A stretch of 64,000 bases of DNA from Chinchilla lanigera (taxonomy: Eukaryota; Chordata; Mammalia; Rodentia; Chinchillidae). The notes beneath the pieces were generated by a model that saw nothing but the letters and a program-made list of their open reading frames with translations, did not search any database and was not told where the DNA came from. The position numbers and the translations under genes are program-made. The stretch is taken from positions 1,067,500-1,131,499 of the forward strand of contig NW_004955423.1 in NCBI RefSeq assembly GCF_000276665.1, in the 5' to 3' direction. This document shows, piece after piece, positions 40,454 through 51,979 of this stretch (its first letter is position 1; each line of letters begins with the position of its first letter).

Positions 40454-42445
40454 CAACAGATTCTGTTCTAATGTATAGATCTTGGACTCATTTTGATTTT
40501 AGTTTAGTACACGGTGAGATACAGGTCTAGGTTCAGCCCTTGGCCTGTGGATAGCCAGTTTCCCCACCACAATTTGTTAAAGAGGCTATCTTTCCTCCAG
40601 CAGAGGGATATGGCCCCATTGTCAGTAATAAGTTCAGTATGCCTGGAGTTGTTTCTATGTCTTCTACTCTGTTCCACAAGTCTGTTTTGGTTTTAGTCCC
40701 ATACTACGATGTTTCTGTCACTAGTTTTGTAGTACAACTTGAAGTCCTGGACTGTGATGCCCCCTGCCTTGCCCTTGTTGCCCAGAATTGCTCTTGCTAT
40801 TCTAGGTCTCTTCTGGCTCCATATGAATTTTAGGATTGCCTTCTCTAGTTTTGTAGGGAATGTTATTGGGATTGTGCTACATCAATGTAACAGCTTTGGA
40901 AGAATGGCCACTTTGACTATATTGGTTCTCTCCACGAACAGGGGACATCTTTTTTTAACCTCCTTTTTCACAATACTGTGGTCTTCATTGTGGAGGTATT
41001 TCATTAGTTAGGTTGTTAATTAGACTAATTTGTAAGTATTACATTTTTCTTGATGCTATTATGAAGGATACTGCTTCCCTAATTTCCCTGAGTTTGTTAT
41101 TGGTGTACAGGAATGCTACTGATTTTTGATTGACTTTATATCCTCCTGTTCCACTGCCAAATTTGGATTGTCATTCTAGGAGTCTTCTGGTGGAGGTTTT
41201 GGGGGTCTGCTAAGAAGAGGATCGTGTCATCAGCAGATAATGATAATTCAGCTTTTTCCTTCCAAGTCAATACCCTTTTTCTTTCTCTTGTCCTACTGCT
41301 CTAGTATTTCAAGGACTGTAGTAAGCAGAAGTGATGGTAGCAGACATCTGTCTTGTTCTTGATTTGAGAGAGAAAGCTTTTGGCTTCTCCCCGTTTAGTA
41401 TGGATGTTGGCCATTGGTTTGTCACAGACGGCTTTTATCAGATTGAGATAAAGATCTTCTATTCCTATTTTCCTCAGTTTATTTTTTAATCACGAATGCA
41501 GGTTGGATTTTACCAAATGCTTTTTCTCCACCTATTGAGATGATCATGTGATTTTTACCCTTGCTTCTGTTTATGTGGTGTATTACTTTTATTGATTTGC
41601 ATATGTTGAACCATTCCTGCATCCCTAGAATGAATCCAACTTGGTCAGGATATATGATCTTCTCATGATTTGCAGCATTGTTTGCCAGTATCTTACTGAG
41701 GATTTTTGCATGTTTTCATGAGATTAGCCTGTAGTTCTCTTTCTTGTTTGGGTCCTTTTCTGGTTTTGAAATCAGGATAATGCTTGCCTCCAGGAATGAG
41801 TTTCAAAGTACTGCTTCCCTTTTGATTTCACTGGCGTTTGAGAAGTACTGGCATTAGCTCTCTAAAGTTTTTGTAGAATTCAGCAGTGAATCTATTGGGA
41901 GCTGGCCTTTTCTTAGTTGGTAGTTTATTACTTCTTCAATTTCACTGGCTTACTCAGGATTTTTTATCTTTGTTCAGCTTTGGCAGCACATATGTCTCTA
42001 GGAATTTATCTATTTCCTCTGAATTTCTCATTTTATTAGAGTACAAGTTCTCAAAGTAATTACAGATCATCTTTTGAATTTCAGCAGAATCTATAATTCA
42101 TTGGTTCTCTGTATTATTTTTTAACAGTCTCAATTTCATTAATTTCTGCCCTAATTATAATTTCCTTACTTGTATTAATTTTGGGTTGGAACTGTTCGTT
42201 CTCCTAGGACCTTGAGGTGCATCATTAGGTTATCTGAACTTGTTCTGTTTTTCTACTGTGGGCATTGACTGCTATGAACTTCCCTCTAAGGACTGCTTTA
42301 TTGCACCCTATAGGTTACAGTATGTCATACTGGCATTATAGAAATTGCCTAATTTCTTCTTTAATTTCATCTGTGACCCACTGATTGAGAGCATTGTTTC
42401 CACGTGTTTGCTTAGTTTATGTCGTTTCTTTTGCCATTTCTAGTT

Positions 42446-42730
42446 TCATTGTACTACGATCTGATAATCGTAGTATGGGGTAATTTTGATTCTTTTGCAT
42501 GTACTTAAGGACGCTTTACTAGCTACTTTGTGATCTATTTTGGAAAGTCCCATGTGCTGCTGAGATGTTCTGTTGTTGGACAAAACACTCTGTAGATAGC
42601 TATCAAGTCCACGTATTTGAAGGTTTGGTTCACCTCTGATACTTGATTTGTCTAGTTCATCTATTTGTGACAATGGAGTATTCAGGTCCCCCATGACAAC
42701 TGTACTGGTGTGTATCTGATTTTTGTCCAC
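42446..42730 (-). pseudogene. L1 ORF2 endonuclease-region remnant
   Basis: A 94-codon open frame contains VVMGDLNTPLSQID, the GDFN-type core of L1 endonuclease (here GDLN), and SKIDHKVASK, resembling the SRIDH motif. It has no continuous frame on either side and is inactive. Confidence 0.85.
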
Positions 42731-43405
42731 TGTGTTTATAAAGCTGGGTGCACTGGCAGTGTCTGTAATTGTTAACTGTTCCAGTTCAATTGTTCCCTAA
42801 ACTAAGATGTAGTGACCTTCTTTGCCTGTTCCGATCAGTCTTAGCTTGAAATCCACTTTGTCTGAATTAGGATAGCAACTCTTGCTTTTTTCTGGGTTTC
42901 TACGGTATGGAATATTGTTTCCCATCCTTGAATTTTTGTGTTTATCTTTTTGAATTAAACATTTCTTGTATGCGGCATATTGTTGGGTTTTCTTGCTTGA
43001 GCCACTCTGCCAATCTGTCTTTTGACTGAGGAACTGAAACCACTGACATTGAGAGTTATTAATGAAAGATACTTATCACTGTCAGGGCATTTTCCTGTTG
43101 CCGATTTCACCCCCCACCCTTTGCTTTGCTGCTCGCCCTGCCAGATGTATTCATTGTTTCTAACTTGTTGACATTATTGGCTTCTTTGTCTCTTTCTAGG
43201 ATATCCTTGAGAATATCTTGTAATACTGGTTTGGTGGTCATGAATTTCTTGAGGAGCTCCTTGTCATGGAAATACCTTATTTCTCCATCAACTTAAGTTT
43301 TGCAGGATATGTAAGACTGTCCTTCTAATTCTGAAGTTTTATCCTCATATTGGTCCGTCATGCTGCCCATGCTTTCAATGTGATTTTTAATCTCTGGATT
43401 TCTGG

Positions 43406-43675
43406 TTAGAACCTTTTCATGGACTCCGGTTCTTTAGTAAACTGGTCATTCATGTTTCGTATCATTTTGTCTAGCTTGTCTAGCTTCCCACTGGTGTCTT
43501 CTGAGAGCACGTGCATCTTTTTGGTTATTATTTCCTTTATATGTTTAGTTACATCTTCTCTAATCCTACTGAGTATCTCTCTGAGCTGTTTTCTAACCTC
43601 CTCTGCTATACTTTCAAGTAATTCAGGTGTGTGGCTTACACTCTTCTGCCTTTTTGGTGCCCCCCCCACCACCAC
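43406..43675 (-). pseudogene. L1 ORF1 remnant
   Basis: An 89-codon frame rich in Lys/Glu with a coiled-coil appearance (EEVRKQLREILSRI, DKMIRNMNDQFTKEPE). It sits upstream of the ORF2 remnant on the minus strand, as ORF1 should. Confidence 0.65.
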
Positions 43676-45756
43676 TGGATTGGCTTCAGGGGAGCTGGGG
43701 TTTTGGGAGGCATTCTGTTGCCTTTTCTTCCCATGTTTCTATTACTTTTGCTTTGTGCTGAGGTTTGTGGATACTTAATCATCTAATGACTGTTGCTAGG
43801 AAAGAAATCTCTTTAGTTACTTTTCAGTGATGTACTTGGGCACAGGCCAACTATGATCCTTTGCCACAGCCCCAAGATTTGACCACCTTGATTATTCTGG
43901 GAAAGGAGGATGCAGTATAGTTAGTCCAGAAACCAAGTTCTCTGGCAATGTACTCATACTGTTAATGTCACAAAGGCAATCTGGGTGTTCTCTTATAGAG
44001 AAATAGCAACAGTTATGTGGCCCTGTTAATATCAAGTGAAACAGTTACAGTAGTATTGCCCAAGAACAATTAGATATCACAGAAGAACCATAAGAAACAG
44101 TTATGTACCACCCTTATTCCTCGAGAAGAAACTATCATGATGTAAACATTAAGGCAACCCAGGTATGACACCTAAGATACTGAATGCAACAACTATATTT
44201 CTGCTAATAGTAGAAAGTAACTCAACAGTAATTTTACAGAGTTAAACATCAAAAGATTAGCAAACCTTATGGTTATATTAATATGGTTACATATTAAAGA
44301 TTTAGGGCTTAGGAGTGGAGGGTACAAAAGGAAAGCTTTTTTTAAGTTCTAGGATATGAGAAAGAAGTGGTACAAAGGATCTTATTGAGTGGTAGGAGGT
44401 CTACAGAATTGGGCATAGGTAGACAAAACCCTGGCACAAAACAGAAGATACAGTGGTAGGTAGCTCAGTTCATGAACACTCTGGTTTGCAAAGAGATGCA
44501 TTTGGAGAAATTTTGCTTTTGTTTGTGAGCACTACATTGGCCGATGAACACAGCCACAGCTACCTTTTTTGCATGAACATGCATGTTGCCATTTTCCCCA
44601 GAATTGTGGAACAAATTAACTTCATGAATTGAGGTACCATTGTAGAAGAGAAAAAAGAAAGAAATTATAGAGAGTAAAAATAAGAAAGATGCAATTAAGA
44701 AGAGAAAATTTTAAAGGGAGAAGAGAAAAACCCGAGAAATAAAAGAAGAAAATAGAGATTAGAAGCAAGGTTGAAGGACAAAGGGTTACCCAAGCCTTAG
44801 GAAACTGGTGAAGAAGACAGGAGAAGAAAAAAAAAAAAAAAAAGGAAGAAAGAAAAACATTAAACACCACGTTCACACAACAAATATATAAAAAATGCTA
44901 AGCAAACAAAAACTTAAAAAAACAAAGAGAAAAAAAAAAATCTTATTTCAAGCCTGTGGTTATCTTCTGGGGCCTACAGTTTAGTGTATATGCTGCCGAA
45001 GTGTGCACAAGGGTCCCATAGCTTTGTGGCAGTGTCCAATTCAAGGCATGACTCTTCTTACTGGTAGACAGAAGGAAGCAGGCAGAGCCCACATCCATGC
45101 TAAGCAATCTCCAGCAAGCCAGCAGTGGCATTAGGGTGGGGTACCAGTTCTAGGACTTTCAAATCCATGGTCACCAGAGTGAGGCCTCAGTCATTTAGCT
45201 TATAACACTGTCTACTGTCAGCCTGACCACATACTTCTCCCATGGTTGTCCATCACCTAGTCACTGTGCAAGTTTAACACCGGGAGCCCTGAAAGGAAGC
45301 CAAACTGTGGCTGCTGTGAGTCCCAGGTTCAGTTAGCCCCTCCCTAGAATAGCATCTGACCAACCAGCGCCTCCAAGGGATATGGCAGACACTTGGACTG
45401 GAGTCATTCACCAGCTGCGGAGCACTTGGCATCCATTGCTCTGTTTCACTGATGCGTTTCTCCCTGAAGGCCTCTGGAGTTGCCTTTTACTGTCTCTATA
45501 GATTCAATCATCCTTTCTCATAAGCCAAGAGCCAGGAGCTTGGGAAAATAATGTAGATTGCCCCTTCCCTTTTCTGCCTTGTGGTCTATCTCTTCAGTTT
45601 CTCTGCAAGTTCCAATTTTCTAGTCAGATCCTTCCTGGGTCTCAGGGATACACCTCCCTCCCTTTTCTTCCCTAAGTTGTTATTTTCGTGTCTGGTTTCA
45701 GAATCCTGGAAAGGCTGATTTGTTGCTGCTTATCACTGCCATCTTCCCAGGAGTCA

Positions 45757-46098
45757 CCAATGGTATATAACTCAGTGTGAGGCCCCAAGGCCAATAACTT
45801 TGGATCACTGCTGTCGTAAGTTCTGCAGTCTAAAGCTAGCAGAAGCGTCCCAGCTCCAAAAGAGAGAAACAATTTGCCTTTCTTCTGCTTTTGTGTTCTG
45901 TCTGGGCCCTCGGCCAACAGGATCGTGCCCGCCTACACTGCAGTTGGATCTTCGCCACCTGACCAGTCCTCCAATTCACCTGCCATTCTCCTCAGGAACC
46001 ACACTCAGAGACGCACTCAGAAATAATGCTCTACCAGTTCTCCGGATGTACATTAATCCAGTCAAGCTAACACCTAAAATTAACCATCACACCAAGAC
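45757..46098 (+). repeat. MLT2-like (ERVL) LTR, 3' part
   Basis: TCTGTCTGGGCCCTCGGCCAAC, the CAGAAATAATGCTCTACCAG block and CCAGTCAAGCTAACACCTAA follow the second half of MLT2 LTRs. With 38866-39064 it forms one LTR split by the L1. Confidence 0.72.
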
Positions 46099-46685
46099 AT
46101 ATGACAGTCTTCACATACAGTGCCAAGAAAATAATTGCAGCATTCTTTCAGTAAGGGTTGCAACCACATCCTTTCCTCATACCTGTCTAGAGTAAAATTT
46201 ACAAAACTCAAAACCAAGAAACTGATTTACAGTGGTCCCAAGTTGGTGGTTCTTACGAGATATGTATCTGTCCTGCCAGATATAAAAGTTCACTATTAAG
46301 CTACAGCTCAGCTTAAGAAACTCTTGTTAGAAATATAATGGATGACAGAACTACTGATCAGAGGGGAAATGGATGAGTTTTTAAGATAAAGACATCCTGA
46401 ACAACTACAACCAGTTAAGCAAATAAAAGGGGGAAAAATGATTCCTTACCTCATAACCATCACACCATGCAATACCATACAATCTGGACAAATTAAGAAC
46501 CTATATGTAAAGGTACACCATAGTACTTTTAGATATAGAACTTTTTGTGTTGAATCAACATAAGCAGTTCTTAGCAAAAGAGCTACTTATGAAAGGCTGG
46601 CTAACATGTATTAAAATGAACAGATTCTATTCATCAAAAACAGAGAAACTAAAAAAAAATATACCAACAACACAAAACTCAAAGA

Positions 46686-46962
46686 ATTAGAGTGGTAGGT
46701 GGCATCTAAAATTGTCCCCCAATGTTCCCTGCCTCCTGGTGCTCACAGTCTTGTCCCTTCTCACTGTACCAAGAGTCGGTCAGTGTGACCGAGAGCACAG
46801 GATGGAAGCAGTAGTTTTTGCCATGAGTTTGCAATCTCTCAGGTCACTCAGCCATGAGAGTGATCTTACAAGTGGACTCAACAGTCTCGGTCAAGCCTTG
46901 AGAAGACTACAACCTCTGGAGAAACTCTAGGCCAAATGAGCCAACTATGTTACACAGTAAGA
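46686..46962 (+). repeat. MLT1-like MaLR LTR fragment
   Basis: It starts with AAATTGTCCCCCAATGTTCC, then GGTGCTCACAGTCTTGTCCC and GGTCAGTGTGACCGAGAGCA, phrases typical of MLT1 LTRs. The 46712-46930 open frame is a by-product. Confidence 0.6.
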
Positions 46963-47079
46963 AAGAACTACAACAACCCATCCTTAATTGAGAATTCCCA
47001 TGAATAAATATGGAAGGACAACCAACAAAGAAAAAAATGGACAAGGATTAAAAAAAAAAAAAAGACCCAAACAAATAAA

Positions 47080-47640
47080 AAAAACAGGCTTCCAAGAGAA
47101 TGGGAAACACAGTAAATATGCTCAACAATAATCAGAAGAACAAAACTACAATTAATTGCTTCTGCATCCTTCCAACTGACAAAAATTGGAAAGTCTGACT
47201 CCTAAGTGCTGGGCAGACTATGGAATGAGAAAGCGTTAAATAAACTTGGGAGTGTAAAAATACTGTAATAACTAGGAGGTTAAATGTAGCAATGTCTTTA
47301 ACCCCTAAGTTAGTAATTCCACACCTAGATATGTATTTTAGAGAAATCATGTATCAGTAAACATTCATATGAAGATGCATAAGCAGCATTTTTAGCAAAT
47401 TCAGGAAAAAGCCCAAATGTCCATCAATGGGAAAATGTATATGTTGTGTATTTTCATATAATGGAGTACTATACATAGTAAAGTATGCCATGCATAAAAC
47501 ATGGATACCCTTACAAAGAGCAGTAAGTAAAATTCAAGTCAAGGCCCAATAGAATAGTCAAAGTATTTGATAAATGAGCTGTTAATAAATCAGTATGTAC
47601 AAAATATATAAATGAGTCAATGTAAAAATCAAGCAAAATA
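47080..47640 (+). repeat. L1M 3'-end fragment
   Basis: GCCCAAATGTCCATCAATGGG, then ATAATGGAGTACTATACATAG and CATGCATAAAACATGGATAC follow the ORF2/3'UTR end of old L1s. Confidence 0.7.
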
Positions 47641-49727
47641 GTTTTTCAAATAAGCTACATAATAAAACTTTGAGACAAAAGTAGCCCAAATCTTTCATCA
47701 GTTACTATTAATTTTCAAAGCATTTATTTAAAAAAATGGTTAATATAATCTCATTTGCTATGGCTGTCACCAGGTAACTGATGCCCCTAAAACTCCACAC
47801 ATGAAACTGCCAACTGTTTCAGTGACATATGTATCCCTCTGAATTCATAGTCATTAGTTTACCAATGTTCTGTCTAGCACCTGAAGAGAGGGGAGGGACA
47901 TGCAGGTGGTTCGGTCCCACCTCTTCCCTTCCCCAGACAGCATGGTGCCATCCAGGTGCTGGTGCTAGGTAGAGAACAGTCCCTCTTCTCACACCTCAAA
48001 TGCACAGGGCAGGCCACTCCCCTCCATGGAGAATAAGTTGCCCCACTCAAAACTTCTGAACACTGCATTGTCACAGGGGCCTATACTTCCGTTACCTGTA
48101 CCTGTCCCCCATGATCTTTTCCTGTCTCCCTGACCACCACGGAAGAACACGGAAAACACCACATTTAGGAAAAGTATCTACGCAGTAAAACTATAAAGAA
48201 AAACAAAACAAATTCAGAAGTCAAGTTAATAGCTACTCTTGGAAGAGGAGAAGATAATTTTCCATTTGTTAAACTGGGTGATGCATTTATTATGGTTCAT
48301 AACATTCATATACACTTTCCACAAGAAACTCATCTCATGGTTGACAGTCTGAGTTTATTAAATAAAATCAGCTTATCACAACCCCCTACCATTCTCCACA
48401 CAAAGCTGTCACCAGCTTATGAAAATGAGTGAGAAATTCTCTCAAACTAAAACTGTTGAAATGAAGACATGAAGTATGCCTTAGATATCTTCATTTATAT
48501 CTAAAGAAAGGAATGAGGTTAAATTGATAGGACTTATTCTTAGGAACAGAGACTAGCTCGCTGTCCATTAACATTTCCTCCAAATGCTAAACATTGTCTA
48601 GTACATTTAATGGTTGTCATCAAATTTCTCAGAATTTACTCTCCAAAATTTCTTTTCACCTATTCCCAAATATTTTGCATCTTTTATATGTTCTATAGTG
48701 TTCCTCACTCTGACAGTGATCATCTTTTTCCACAAGCCTGAATTCCTTTTCCTTTTGTTAATATTGTTATAAGGCCTTTATCTTTCCCTAGCAAACAGAA
48801 TTTGACTTTGCTGATCCTAGTATAGACAGTTAATCCTCTTAGGCCTAGTGTTCCATTTTTGGAATGGCACATAACAATAGAAAACAGTAAAAATTTTTCT
48901 CTTCAAATTCTTGTTCCTTGAAATTTTCTAGGTAACATATATGAATTTCATTTAAAAAACCGCAACCCTTGGCATAAATGGGTTAAAAGTCTTTTTCATT
49001 GTCTTGAACTTTTCTCTTCCGAACTTCTGTTCATCTGAAACTATAACATTTGACACTTTTCCCACTTTCACCGTTCTCTGTGTCCCTAGTTCTAAGTTTG
49101 GCACTGATCAATAAATTTTCATCTCAACAATTGCAACCTTTCATTGTTCACGATCTATCATTAGTTTTTTTTTCCTTTTGGAATTCTAAAAGTCTGCAGT
49201 GTTAGTTTCACATTTGCCTTTTTTAAAAGGTGAACTCTTCTGAAATTAGACTTCCTAAATCTTACATAATGTGTCACTAATTATGGTAAATGTTTCCTTT
49301 CCATGCTCTGAGATACCAGGAAGCGCAGGTATCCTCCCTAACTGAACAGGAACCAAGCAGAAACACAGGAAACACTGGCTAGCATGTGGTGGCTAGGTTG
49401 GGCGAGATGGTACAGGGGCAGCTCTTATGGGTGTAGAGGATAAAACAGTAGAAAAAGACAGCCTGTGCAATACGGCTATTATTGAACAAAGATAAACCCA
49501 AATTATTACATGCAATTTAAATTCACTCTAAAGAAATATTTATTCTTTCCTTTATGAAAGCTTGAGAAACACTAAAACCAGAATAAAATTTCTTAAACTG
49601 CTTTCCAGAAAGCTTGCCCCACTTCAGGAACTTACCTGTATTTGTATTATCTGAAATTTAGCGTATTCAAGAACAAAATCATCATATCTCTTTGGTTGAC
49701 ACAGCAGTAAGAGATATACACCTTAAC

Positions 49728-51971
49728 TGACCATGAAAAGATTGTTTTATTCCATGAAAATATTCTCAAGAGAGAACACTATCTTTAACAAAGCCTATAC
49801 CATTAAGAAATCAACATGTGCACAAAGAGTAAAAATTACTGAAAAATTGATTTCTTTTGGACAATTCACATGTTCAAAATTTAAGAATGATTTAAGAATG
49901 TGCAAGTACAAATGTCTTTAATATTGTAATAACCCAAATACAGGTTTCACTATTCCACATGAAGGAACTTGCCTCCTACGGAAGCAAGTCCTGCTTTTAG
50001 AAAAACAAACAGTAGCTTGAAAAGAACAGTTAGTCCTTACAAGAAAGCCTTAAACTTTGCCCTCTCTGGCTGCTAGCCAAAAAAACATAAGCACTTCAGG
50101 CTTTGTACAGAAGACAAACATAGCCAAATCACATTTCCTTCTCATTGCTAATCTTTAAAATAAAAATAGCACTAGATTTTAAAACTACTCCATGTAGTAT
50201 GTCAGTATTGAATAATATCACATTATATAAATAACCCTGTAACGAGATTCAATATCTAAACTTTATAGTTTGCTAGCCTCAAAGGTAATACACTATAAGT
50301 CAGGTGTGTAACAGTGGTGTACTTGCTCTTACGAAAGCATTAACTTTCACACAATTGTCATTTAGCTTTAGTATAACTTGTATGATTCAAATAACACTGG
50401 GAAAAAGTATTAAAACAGCCACACAGCTTCTAAAATATTGCTTAAAATCCAATAATACACAAACCATTTCACGTTCTCTTTCTCCCCTCAAAACAGTAAA
50501 GAACCAAATTAAGAAGTTTTAGTGGTACAAATAACCCCCCACCCAACCCACATCCCTATTACAACACCACTAAGAAATTAGTTCAGATACAAGTCATGAA
50601 CAAAATCACAAATGTGAGGCAAGGACAACATGAGCAATAGGAGCACTAACGACAATTATATTTACAAGTATAAACATACAGAAATTCCCACTTTACAAGT
50701 AAAAGTGCACATAGATCATTACGAAGTTTCACTAAATTTTATCTGGTTCAAACAAAAGCATCACTTGGAAAGAGACTATCGTCATAATAATCAAATGAGT
50801 TCATCATAACCCTAAATTAAAAGACAATGGGGGAGGTCCATAAAACTTCTCATAAAACACTGAGTAAAGTAAAATGGACAGGGACATGTCTTTAGTTTGA
50901 TGCATAAATTTGAAGATGCACCATTTGTACATGGTAGAGCTCTAAAAGCCACCTACCGAGGCTACATCAGCAGCTGCAGCAGTGCTGCAGAGTTAAAGGA
51001 GGTCGCACTGAGCTGACACCAAAGCCCTTTGTGGGATACTGTAGTGGTAGTGTTGGCAATCAACAGATTTAGGCACTCTAGTTTAAGGCAGCATTTGAAT
51101 GGAAGCAGCTGACTTCTGACAACAGTCCTTTGTCTTGAGGTGGTGAGTATCTTCTGTATTTATTATGCCAGGACTTCAGTGCTAACTATTAGATTCTTCC
51201 CAGAAAGATGTTGAAGATGTATCACGTTTCAAAGAGTTCTTTCAACTGGGCAGTAGGCTAGAGCAGAGATGTTTTCTTTTTCTTATCATCAACATTTCAG
51301 GTTCACAGACTATGTCTTCATAATGCCAAAACTGGAATGTTTGCAGTGGGGAAGTTACAGCAGCATACACAAATACTAATATGGAAATATTAGTGCTAGA
51401 GATGTTGGACAAAGTGATTTGTACTACAAATGTAAAACAAAACAAAGGTTTTGACAAGAACAAGGGATTATAAAGACATGCCTGAAAAATCTAAGTCCAA
51501 TCACTCTAGACATGCAACAGGATGTTAAGCAAGCACGGAGGTGGCGCAGGCAGACACTGACAAATGGCAAGGATTCTAACAGACAATGGTCTAAACACCA
51601 ACTGAAACAGAGCTGGGTAGAGACGGTGCTGTTGGGACAGCCAAGCAGAAGACAAAGTTTATATGACAGCTCTGCACTCTTTCTGACTTGGACATCAGTA
51701 AAATAAGTGGAAAAAGGGTTAGCCATTGTCGGCTTTTTTCTTTCTTCTATGTGAATAATTGTGAACTAGGAATTTAAGGTTTGGAATTATGATTTTTAAA
51801 ACAATGTATGGAAATGCTAATGGAGTTAGTAAAAAATAATCATGTCTGCATGCACTCATGCAACTTGCTCTCTCGCTCTCTCTTTGAGCCTGACCACTCT
51901 AATACCCTCCCCCCAAAAGCAGCTGCATGTAACCTCCTTCAACATCTTGCCCATTTCCTCAGAAACCCTCT
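49728..51971 (-). other. FNBP1L: FNBP1L 3'UTR (inferred)
   Basis: Downstream of the -KGS stop there are about 2.2 kb of AT-rich minus-strand sequence with no SINE or LTR that I recognise, unlike the repeat-filled DNA on its far side. That fits a retained 3'UTR. For the -VTYI form the 3'UTR would run on from 53238 and include the 51980-53238 stretch. A Pumilio-type site (TGTAAATA on the minus strand) lies at 50659-50666. Confidence 0.6.
49746..49751 (-). terminator. FNBP1L: Candidate FNBP1L poly(A) signal
   Basis: The minus strand reads GGAATAAAACAATC, with a CA about 15-20 nt downstream near 49728-49732. This gives a total 3'UTR of about 3.5 kb from the SH3-exon stop, the size I expect for FNBP1L. 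Another AATAAA on the same strand at 48354-48359 is an alternative. Confidence 0.5.
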
Positions 51972-51979
51972 TCAGGAAC
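51972..51979 (-). CDS. FNBP1L: FNBP1L alternative terminal exon, coding part (...KGS stop)
   Basis: A strong minus-strand acceptor (TTCTTTTCTTTTTCCTCC followed by TGGACTGCAG) ends at 51980. Joined to the internal donor at 53259 in the SH3 exon, it completes a Gly codon, then encodes Ser and a TGA at 51974-51972. The tail becomes EKNSKGS, which I recall as a mammalian FNBP1L/FNBP1-type ending. The removed intron would be 51980-53258 (1,279 nt). RNA evidence is not available here. Confidence 0.7.

Larger units (their letters stand above)
39065..45756 (-). mobile_element. Near full-length L1, coding capacity lost
   Basis: About 6.7 kb on the minus strand: 5'UTR (about 45756-43800), an ORF1 remnant (coiled-coil-like frame 43675-43406), an ORF2 remnant with an endonuclease-like frame at 42730-42446, then reverse-transcriptase-region sequence and a 3' end near 39070. 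Frames are broken throughout. Two ID SINEs inserted later. Matching ends (CCCAATGGTGTGAC near 39051-39064, ACCAATGGTATATAAC near 45757) look like a decayed target duplication inside an MLT2 LTR. Confidence 0.82.
37501..49727. other. Intergenic region between the BCAR3 and FNBP1L 3' ends
   Basis: About 12.2 kb separates the two convergent genes. Contents: unique DNA (37.5-38.87 kb, with a possible ERVL-LTR scrap at 37835-37960), an MLT2-like LTR split by a nearly full-length L1 (38.87-46.1 kb), an MLT1-like LTR (46.7-46.96 kb), an L1M fragment (47.1-47.64 kb) and unique DNA (47.7-49.7 kb). I see no gene in it. Confidence 0.7.
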
